A stretch of 64,000 nucleotides of DNA from Antarctobacter heliothermus (GTDB taxonomy: Bacteria; Pseudomonadota; Alphaproteobacteria; Rhodobacterales; Rhodobacteraceae): contig NZ_CP022540.1 of the NCBI RefSeq assembly GCF_002237555.1, forward strand, positions 1,682,501 to 1,746,500, in the 5' to 3' direction. Positions 57,821 through 64,000 of the stretch are shown piece after piece. Every line of letters begins with the position of its first letter. Position 1 is the stretch's first letter. A model generated the notes under the pieces. That model saw only the letters and a list, made by a program, of their open reading frames with translations, was not told the origin of the DNA and made no database searches. Made by a program: the position numbers and the translations under genes.

Positions 57821-58006
57821 GCTGTCGTTGATGCCCCGCGTGCAGGTGCCCCTGAAGAAGGCGAAGGCCTTGTCATGGGCGTTGAAGACCATCTCCTGCG
57901 TCTCGCGCGGGTAGGCTCGCACGAACAGCATCCGGCTGTGGAAAAGCCGGACGTGGGCGACCTTCACAGTGGTCGTCGCGCCATCGATCACCACGTTCTG
58001 TTCGTC

Positions 58007-58047
58007 GGGGAAACGCGCCACTGGCGCCTTTCCTGATCCTCCTTACC
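58007..58047 (+). repeat. Hairpin insertion family D (in istA)
   Basis: About 41 bases. Plus strand: GGGGAAACGCGCCACTGG, CGCCTTTCCTGATCC, TCCTTACC. The stem GGAAA-GCGCC / GGCGC-TTTCC surrounds ACT or AGT. Removal joins YQFDW to DEQNVVIDG. Confidence 0.7.
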
Positions 58048-58567
58048 TCCAATCGAATTGGTAGGCCTCACCCGGATCGAAGATCAGCGGCACATAGGCA
58101 GCCGCAGATGCGACCTGCTCCTCCTTGGACCACGTGGCTGCGCAACGTCGGACAGCATCATAGCCGCCGCCATATCCACGGGCCCTGAGTTCTTCAAACA
58201 TCCGAATACGGCTCAGCCGCTCACGCTTGGGTTTCCGGGCGTTGGCCGCCAGCATCTCGTCGAGCTCACCCGTCCAAGGGCCGATCTTCGGCAGCGGCTG
58301 GATCGTGCGCTCGTAGGTCAGTTCGGTCGCCCCGGACCGGATCACCTTGCGCACCGTGTTCCGTGAAACCCGCAGCTCCCGGCAGATCTGCTTGATCGAC
58401 TTCTTGTCCTGAAAATATGCCCGACGGATCTTCGCTATCGTCTCCACCACCAATATCCCACACTGTGCTCCCCGATGATCTCGGGGGCATCATCCACTTC
58501 AGTGTAAGGGGGTCATTTTGGACGCCGGTAACCCCTCTACGGGGTCAAAATTGCACGCCTGTTCACA

Positions 58568-58949
58568 GTCTAGGAAACTAGCGGCACCTCACACATCGCG
58601 CAAGACATGAACAGGATTGCAGCCTTCCGGCTGTGATCGAATGTCGTGTGAAAAATGCCTGCCACGCTTGGGATATGAGAGATTGGTGGGGGGCATCTTG
58701 CTGGCGAGATATTGGCCTTTTTACGAGGGCGTCAGACATGCAGAAGTCCAAGTGTTTTCGCGGTCGAACATTCGACGAAACTGATGACTCACTAGGCTTC
58801 AACCCGCTGCCAACGGGCTGTGGCAATCCCTGATTTTGCGCGGGCGTTAACATCGCCACTTACCAGCAGAGCAGCACTAATTCAGGTTTGCACAGAGAGT
58901 GACCAACTGTGGTGCAACTCCGCTTCATTGAGTTCGGCTGGCAACAAAG
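58568..58949. other. Gap between IS21 and uvrB
   Basis: 382 bases, lower GC than the core. Only short frames with no recognisable product occur. Probably debris at the island border. Confidence 0.4.
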
Positions 58950-61148
58950 TCACCTCTTCCGCCGCTTCACATTCCCACCTCGTTGCCCCGGCTTCCCGGC
59001 TGTAGATCGCCCCTTGGCCTTTACTGCCGCCTCTGACGCTCGCTCAACCGCCTGCTGACGCGCCAAAGGATCGTCCGAGACTGCGAGGTCGACCGCCTCT
59101 AGTCGCTTGATTTCATCACGCAACCGCGCCGCGTCTTCGAACTCAAGGTTTTCAGCCGCCTTGCGCATGTCGGTGCGCAGCCCGTCCAGAACCGTCTGAA
59201 GGTTAGCACCCTGTCGCGCCGGATCAATTTTGGCGGTGACGCGGTTCATGTCCACGTCGCCCTTGTACAATCCGGCAAGAATGTCCTCGACGTTCTTTTT
59301 CACCGTGGCGGGCGTGATGCCGTGCTCTTTGTTGTAGGCAATCTGCTTTTCGCGGCGGCGGTCAGTTTCTCCCATCGCGCGTTCCATCGACCCGGTGATG
59401 CGGTCGGCGTACATGATAACGCGTCCGTCCGCGTTCCGTGCGGCACGCCCGATGGTCTGAATCAGCGAGGTTTCAGAGCGCAAAAAGCCCTCCTTGTCCG
59501 CGTCCAGAATGGCCACCAGTCCGCATTCGGGAATGTCCAAACCCTCACGCAGCAGGTTGATGCCGATCAGCACGTCAAACGCCCCCAGACGCAGGTCGCG
59601 CAGGATCTCGATCCGTTCGATAGTGTCGATGTCCGAATGCATGTAGCGGACCTTGATGCCCTGCTCATGCATGTACTCAGTCAGATCTTCGGCCATGCGT
59701 TTGGTCAAGGTCGTCGCCAGCGTCCGGTAGCCTGCGGCGGTGACGCGGCGCACCTCGTCCAGCAAGTCGTCCACCTGCATTTCGACCGGGCGGATTTCCA
59801 CCTGCGGATCCAGCAGACCGGTGGGGCGGATGACTTGTTCGGTGAACACGCCGCCAGTTTGTTCGATCTCCCATTTGGCAGGGGTGGCCGAGACAAAGAC
59901 AGACTGTGGGCGCATGGCGTCCCATTCCTCGAACTTCAGCGGGCGGTTGTCCATGCACGACGGCAGGCGGAAACCGTGCTCCGCCAGCGTCATCTTGCGC
60001 CGAAAGTCGCCTTTGTACATGCCGCCGATCTGCGGGACCGAAACGTGGCTTTCATCGGCAAAGACAATCGCGTTGTCCGGGATGAATTCGAACAGTGTGG
60101 GGGGCGGCTCACCGGGGGCGCGTCCGGTCAGATAGCGCGAATAGTTCTCGATCCCGTTGCAGACACCGGTCGCCTCCAGCATTTCAAGATCAAAGTTGGT
60201 GCGCTGTTCCAGCCGTTGCGCCTCCAACAGCTTGCCCTCATTGACCAGTTGATCCAACCGCTGGCGCAACTCTTTCTTGATGCCAATGATGGCCTGATTC
60301 ATTGTCGGACGGGGCGTGACATAGTGGCTGTTGGCATAGAGGCGGATGCGGTCGAATGTGTCGGTCTTTTCGCCGGTGAGCGGATCAAACTCGGTGATCG
60401 CCTCCAGCTCTTCGCCGAAAAAGGACAGACGCCAAGCGCGGTCGTCAAGGTGGGCGGGCCAGACTTCGAGCGAGTCGCCGCGCACCCGGAACGACCCGCG
60501 CTGAAACCCTTGATCGTTGCGCCGGTATTGCTGCGCCACCAGATCGGCCATGACCTTGCGCATTTCATATTCGCGGCCGGTGTGCAGATCCTGCGTCATG
60601 GCACCATAGGTCTCGACAGAGCCGATACCGTAAATACACGACACAGAGGCAACGATGATCACATCGTCACGCTCCAACAGCGCCCGGGTGGCCGAGTGGC
60701 GCATCCGGTCGATCTGTTCGTTGATCTGGCTTTCCTTCTCGATATAGGTGTCCGACCGCGCGACATAGGCTTCGGGCTGGTAGTAATCATAGTAGCTGAC
60801 GAAGTATTCGACCGCGTTGTCGGGGAAGAAGCCCTTGAACTCGCCATATAACTGCGCGGCCAGTGTCTTGTTCGGGGCAAGGATGATGGCAGGGCGCTGC
60901 GTCTCTTCAATCACCTTGGCCATGGTAAAGGTTTTGCCGGTGCCCGTGGCCCCCAACAAAACCTGATCTCGTTCGCCATTGTTCACCCCAGCGGTCAGGT
61001 CTGCAATCGCAGTGGGCTGGTCCCCGGCGGGCGAAAACTCGGTGTGCAGCACAAATTGCTTGCCACCTTCCAGCTTTTCGCGATCACGGACATCAGGCGC
61101 TGGCGCGTGCAACAGCACAGGCATCTGTTCGGGGGAATTGTTGTGCAT
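58950..61148 (-). CDS. uvrB: Excinuclease ABC subunit B
   Basis: A 732-residue DNA-repair helicase: Walker [18 protein letters not shown], the damage-probing beta-hairpin [22 protein letters not shown], helicase motifs [40 protein letters not shown] and [15 protein letters not shown], and a C-terminal UVR domain ([26 protein letters not shown]). It verifies lesions with UvrA and recruits UvrC. The tail adds a Lys/Arg-rich end (NVKRRKR). Marks the return of core genome after the island. Confidence 0.97.
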   Translation of the reverse strand: MHNNSPEQMPVLLHAPAPDVRDREKLEGGKQFVLHTEFSPAGDQPTAIADLTAGVNNGERDQVLLGATGTGKTFTMAKVIEETQRPAIILAPNKTLAAQLYGEFKGFFPDNAVEYFVSYYDYYQPEAYVARSDTYIEKESQINEQIDRMRHSATRALLERDDVIIVASVSCIYGIGSVETYGAMTQDLHTGREYEMRKVMADLVAQQYRRNDQGFQRGSFRVRGDSLEVWPAHLDDRAWRLSFFGEELEAITEFDPLTGEKTDTFDRIRLYANSHYVTPRPTMNQAIIGIKKELRQRLDQLVNEGKLLEAQRLEQRTNFDLEMLEATGVCNGIENYSRYLTGRAPGEPPPTLFEFIPDNAIVFADESHVSVPQIGGMYKGDFRRKMTLAEHGFRLPSCMDNRPLKFEEWDAMRPQSVFVSATPAKWEIEQTGGVFTEQVIRPTGLLDPQVEIRPVEMQVDDLLDEVRRVTAAGYRTLATTLTKRMAEDLTEYMHEQGIKVRYMHSDIDTIERIEILRDLRLGAFDVLIGINLLREGLDIPECGLVAILDADKEGFLRSETSLIQTIGRAARNADGRVIMYADRITGSMERAMGETDRRREKQIAYNKEHGITPATVKKNVEDILAGLYKGDVDMNRVTAKIDPARQGANLQTVLDGLRTDMRKAAENLEFEDAARLRDEIKRLEAVDLAVSDDPLARQQAVERASEAAVKAKGRSTAGKPGQRGGNVKRRKR

Positions 61149-61406
61149 GGATCGGCTCCGTTCCCGGAGAATATGTCGTGCGGGTGGGACGACGACAAGG
61201 GGCGGGACAGGCTTTCCGCCCTACCGGGGTCAGCGGTTCCGGGGCCCGAACCGGCGAGCTGGCGCGGACGCCCCTTTACCCGACTCCGGCTTGCTCTTTC
61301 AGATGGGCAATTTCACATGGGAAAAATGTGACATTCGGCGCTCTTGCAGCCCTTGTGTACGTCCTGCATATCACGCAAGAAGGTAAGGAACGACAGGAGC
61401 TGCGAC

Positions 61407-61718
61407 ATGCGGGCACGCATTTATCAGCCGGCGAGGACGGCGATGTCCTCTGGCCAGGCAAAGACCAAGGGCTGGACGCTGGAATTTGCCCCGGATTCGC
61501 CCCGCACGGTGGACCCGCTGATGGGGTGGACCTCCTCCCATGACATGCAGGCTCAGGTGCGACTGCAGTTCGACACCAAGGATGCGGCCCTTGCCTATGC
61601 TCGTGAGCATGGGATCGACGCGCAGGTCTTTGAGCCGAAAAAACGCAAACCCAATATTCGCGCGCGCGGCTACGCCGAGAACTTCGCTGTCGACCGACGC
61701 ACGGTTTGGACACACTGA
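61407..61718 (+). CDS. ETC complex I subunit, NDUFS4-like
   Basis: A 103-residue protein: [69 protein letters not shown], the NDUFS4 (18/21 kDa, AQDQ) fold. In alphaproteobacteria it is an accessory subunit of NADH:quinone oxidoreductase and is encoded away from the nuo operon. ATG 61407 is used. Confidence 0.92.
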   Translation: MRARIYQPARTAMSSGQAKTKGWTLEFAPDSPRTVDPLMGWTSSHDMQAQVRLQFDTKDAALAYAREHGIDAQVFEPKKRKPNIRARGYAENFAVDRRTVWTH

Positions 61719-61869
61719 CGCTGTAAATCGGGTTAAAGTTGTCTCGGAATCGGGGCAAGGATTTCGCGAAGATGATTTGATATCTATATGTTGCGGTCCG
61801 TTTTGACTGCCCCACATGATATGGATTGCCTGAGAGTCCCATCCATCCCCACATTCGCATCGACCTTAT

Positions 61870-61890
61870 GGGCGGCCTTATTGGTCGCCC
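61870..61890 (+). terminator. Hairpin between NDUFS4-like gene and MYG1
   Basis: GGGCGGCC / GGTCGCCC (8 pairs, one G-T) with loop TTATT, followed by AAATTAATTT. Likely a weak terminator. Confidence 0.5.
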
Positions 61891-61924
61891 AAATTAATTT
61901 AAATCCGGCTGGAGCCTGCATCTG

Positions 61925-62851
61925 ATGACCATCACCCACCTTGTCACCCATTCCGGTGGCTTCCACGCCGACGAGCTTTTGTCCTCGGTCATCCTGACAC
62001 GGCTTTTCCCAAAGGCCGAGCTGGTTCGCACGCGGGACAAGGCGTGGATCACGCCCGCCGAGGGGCGGATTGTTTATGACGTTGGCGGCGATTTTGATGC
62101 TGCCGCGCAGATTTTCGATCACCACCAGCGGCCCAATCCGCTGCGCGAAGATGGCCAGCCCTATAGCTCATTCGGTCTGATCTGGGCGCAATATGGTCGC
62201 GACTATTTGCGTGCGATGGCCGTGCCCGAGAAAGATGTCGAGGCAATTCATGACTCCTTTGATCGCGGTTTCGTTTTGCCGGTTGATTTGGTCGATAATG
62301 GCGCCGTGAATACATCCGAGGCGGGGCCGCTGTTTTCGGGCATGACACTGCCGGTGCTGCTCGAAAGCCTGAAAACCGTATTTGATGATCGCGAAGAAGG
62401 TGCCGATGATCGGGCCTTTTTGGCCGCCCTGCCAGTGGCGCGCGCATTCGTCGAGGCGCAGATCAAACGCAAAGCCGCAAAGTTTCGGGCCGAGGCCATG
62501 GTGATGGCAGCTATCGAGGCCGCCGGTGAAGGCCGGGTTCTAGAGCTGCCGATGGGCATGCCGTTTCGTGCGGGCGTCGAAAAGGCAGGCGCCGATCACC
62601 GGCTTTTCGTCATCCACCCGCGTGGCGAGGACTGGGCGCTGACGACAATCCGCGTTGGCGATGACACGTTCGATAACCGCGCTGATTTACCTGTTGCATG
62701 GGCAGGGCTGACTGATGCGGCACTTGAAATCGCCAGCGGTGTTCCAGGCGCGAAATTCTGCCACAATGGACGCTTCATTGCCGTGGCCGCATCACGCGAG
62801 GCAATCCTTAAAATGGCAGACATTGCGGTGGCAGAAGCCTTGGCTGAGTAA
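61925..62851 (+). CDS. MYG1 family protein (UPF0160), predicted metal-dependent nuclease
   Basis: A 308-residue protein of the DHH-like MYG1 family: LVTHSGGFHADELLSSVIL, DVGGDFDAAAQIFDHHQ (DHH) and PFRAGVEKAGADHRLFVIHPRGEDWALTTI. Eukaryotic MYG1 is a 3'-5' RNA exonuclease; bacterial members are less studied. The start has no strong ribosome site, but ATG 61925 fits the family N-terminus. Confidence 0.9.
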   Translation: MTITHLVTHSGGFHADELLSSVILTRLFPKAELVRTRDKAWITPAEGRIVYDVGGDFDAAAQIFDHHQRPNPLREDGQPYSSFGLIWAQYGRDYLRAMAVPEKDVEAIHDSFDRGFVLPVDLVDNGAVNTSEAGPLFSGMTLPVLLESLKTVFDDREEGADDRAFLAALPVARAFVEAQIKRKAAKFRAEAMVMAAIEAAGEGRVLELPMGMPFRAGVEKAGADHRLFVIHPRGEDWALTTIRVGDDTFDNRADLPVAWAGLTDAALEIASGVPGAKFCHNGRFIAVAASREAILKMADIAVAEALAE

Positions 62852-63235
62852 GCCGCAGGGGCGGCACATGCAGGCCTTCATCGAATGGACAGGAAGGTCT
62901 GCAGTCGGCTCGAAGTGACGGTTTCAGAAACTGAGCTTGGCTGGCCATGTGCTGCGGAGGGCGGAAAGCTGACTTTCGCTGCGCTCAAAATCAAGGTCGG
63001 CTATGCGCAAGGACTTTATAAAGCTGCGTGATTTCTACCTAGAGAACAGCTGCAATCATCGGGTTCTACATCCAAATAGCAGGCCTAAATCTTCTGATGG
63101 ACTGGGAAGAGGTTGGGTGGGCGTGCCTGTATGTGTGTGGTCCGCCGAAGCGTAAACTAATCAGAGACGTAGAGGCCTTGTAGTGGGTCCCGTCACGTCC
63201 TGAGCAGATATCTCAGGCAACCGCCCAATACTTCC
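62852..63235. other. Gap between MYG1 and the partial gene; no gene seen
   Basis: 384 bases with falling GC. No coding frame with bias or similarity, and no hairpin I trust. Confidence 0.4.
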
Positions 63236-64000
63236 TTAGACGGCAGTGTACACCGGTTGCAACCTTTTCCTTTGCAGGAAATGCGATGTTCGCCCAGTGC
63301 TCCAGTCAACAAAAGCTACGTGTTTAGCAAGTGACCTAACGTCATCGTCCGACAACCCTGTGTTCCCCAAGACCTCCTTTATCAACTTTTTCTTCTCCGA
63401 AACCTCGACGCTCGGGCAGCTTAAGACGTCACTGAACAAAAGGTAGGTTTCAGAATCTGTCCGAAGCTCCGTCTTTTTCTCAACAACGCGTTTGCATGCC
63501 ATTAGGGTCAGCTTGTCCTTGGAAGACTTGTGATTGCCACTTGAATGCCCGAATGCATACATCAACCCAACAAACGTGAAGTACCCCACAGTCTTTTGCT
63601 CGAGAAGCTTGTCGAACATCTCTTTTACGGCTTCTTGAGCCAAGAATAGATCTGGCTTTATGGAAGTGCCAAGCAAGATTAGATTGCAGATTTCCAAGGA
63701 AACATCGTTACTCGAGTGATCGTTGCCGTAAGTCGCGATTAACTCAGTCACTTCGAAGATCAAATAGTCATCCAGTGCTTCGGCATCGGATGGCCCTATG
63801 TGACGCTTAAACTCAGACAGTTCCTCGATTGCTTGGTAAGCCTTGTAAACTGGGGAGACCCGGAAATCGGAAGCGAGCGAATAGAACAGTATCCGCAAAA
63901 TCCCCCGGACTCGGTTGATAGCATCTAACTGACCATCTGCACTCATATCTTTCGAGTTTTTATTTACTTCGCGCAGCGCCTTCCCAATTACGTGGTATAT
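63236..64000 (-). CDS. Hypothetical protein, 5' end beyond the window
   Basis: The ATG at 63946 gives 236 codons, but the frame stays open without a stop to base 64000 (adding IYHVIGKALREVNKNSKD), so the true start is probably outside the window. The product is helical and acidic (EELSEFKRHIGPSDAEALDDYLIFEVTELIATYG, KKKLIKEVLGNTGLSDDDVRSLAKHV), with no membrane segment. No family is recognised. GC is lower than the core, suggesting acquisition. Confidence 0.6.
   Translation of the reverse strand: MYHVIGKALREVNKNSKDMSADGQLDAINRVRGILRILFYSLASDFRVSPVYKAYQAIEELSEFKRHIGPSDAEALDDYLIFEVTELIATYGNDHSSNDVSLEICNLILLGTSIKPDLFLAQEAVKEMFDKLLEQKTVGYFTFVGLMYAFGHSSGNHKSSKDKLTLMACKRVVEKKTELRTDSETYLLFSDVLSCPSVEVSEKKKLIKEVLGNTGLSDDDVRSLAKHVAFVDWSTGRTSHFLQRKRLQPVYTAV

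Larger units (their letters stand above)
56820..58453 (-). pseudogene. istA: IS21 transposase IstA, disrupted by hairpin insertions
   Basis: The frame starts VVETIAKIRRAYFQDKKSIKQICRELRVSRNTVRKVI (helix-turn-helix) and, with insertions removed, continues FDPGEAYQFDW, DEQNVVIDGATTTVKVAHVRLFHSRMLFVRAYPRETQE, GTCTRGINDSAKTAVDTIFVGRDRAYNRRF, SYAELNAWFEDRCVAW, YVGPFDGFHAVPASVSKTC, AMRVGRPVEIRAYAE and GDRQMVQILSMI. Insertions are at 58007, 57786, 57656, 57433, 57322 and 57033. At 57656 a stretch is also missing that in relatives holds the third acidic residue (the GWEKGQVEN region), so this gene is dead on that ground too. The 3' limit is approximate. Confidence 0.8.
55816..58567 (-). mobile_element. 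IS21-family element carrying about ten hairpin insertions
   Basis: The ends align as TGTCAATCGGCTCGCAATC and TGTGAACAGGCGTGCAATT, each followed by TTGACC and inner repeats ATCCAAAAATGACCCCC-type. Between them are istA (58453 leftward) and istB. The element is 2752 bp; without the insertions it would be close to the usual 2.4 kb. Flanking bases (ATTTGG left, GTCTAG right) do not match, so a target duplication is not seen. Confidence 0.85.

Noticed and set aside
55816..58567. Hairpin insertions as introns or inteins
   Set aside because: They are 18-41 bases, lack group I/II or archaeal bulge-helix-bulge splicing signals, and most break the frame.
59322..60851. A 509-codon plus-strand frame opposite uvrB
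   Set aside because: UvrB is certain on the minus strand; the opposite frame reflects GC-rich third positions.

Overview
The window looks like a chromosomal segment of a marine alphaproteobacterium of the Rhodobacteraceae (Roseobacter group). This is inferred from the sequence, not from a database match. Supporting signs are high GC with matching codon use, a CIRCE-controlled groESL operon, an essential-type GANTC methylase (CcrM), an RpoHII-type sigma-32 factor, a fbcFBC/petABC cytochrome bc1 operon, a small ETC complex I (NDUFS4-like) gene, an FnrL-like half site and an ECF11/RpoE-like promoter.

Positions 1-43,800 are ordinary housekeeping DNA. In order they hold: lpoA-like (cut by the window edge), rsmI, yraN, gshB, an esterase, comM/yifB, a GST with a Cys-rich tail, rpoHII, coaBC-dut-moeB-like, an M3 peptidase, a TraB/GumN protein, a DUF2161 protein, a sulfotransferase, a DMT permease, a metallophosphatase, groES-groEL, a gamma-glutamylcyclotransferase, a bactofilin-like membrane protein, rnhB, ccrM, a double cupin, a DMT permease, a chemoreceptor, aroC, a TPP-riboswitch thiBPQ operon, petABC, an outer-membrane barrel, a GST, xerC-DUF484, a monooxygenase-fold protein, a response regulator, a usp-hemerythrin-trxC-rhodanese stress cluster, and cspA.

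Positions 44,200-58,900 are an accessory zone. A diverged direct repeat of about 720 bp (44,617-45,338 and 52,165-52,888) carries the 3' part of a TniQ-like gene. Between and around the copies lie a dead IS5-type element, a truncated higB with an intact higA, an IS3 element split by an IS110 element, an IS256 element, a tRNA-Arg(TCT), an IS1595-type transposon carrying P63C and DUF3800 passenger genes, and an IS21 element. After it come uvrB, an NDUFS4-like gene, MYG1 and a partial low-GC gene cut by the window end.

The most unusual signal is a set of miniature hairpin sequences (18-41 bp, at least four families) inserted inside transposase genes. One family (A) has six copies, two in the IS3 and four in the IS21 element. 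All share constant ends (CAYTGCC...GAGAGR) around a hairpin whose stem varies by compensating changes; three copies keep the same bulged T. Removing nearly every insertion in silico restores the expected transposase reading frame, usually without a target duplication. The IS21 element alone carries about ten such insertions, yet its reading frames are otherwise largely open.
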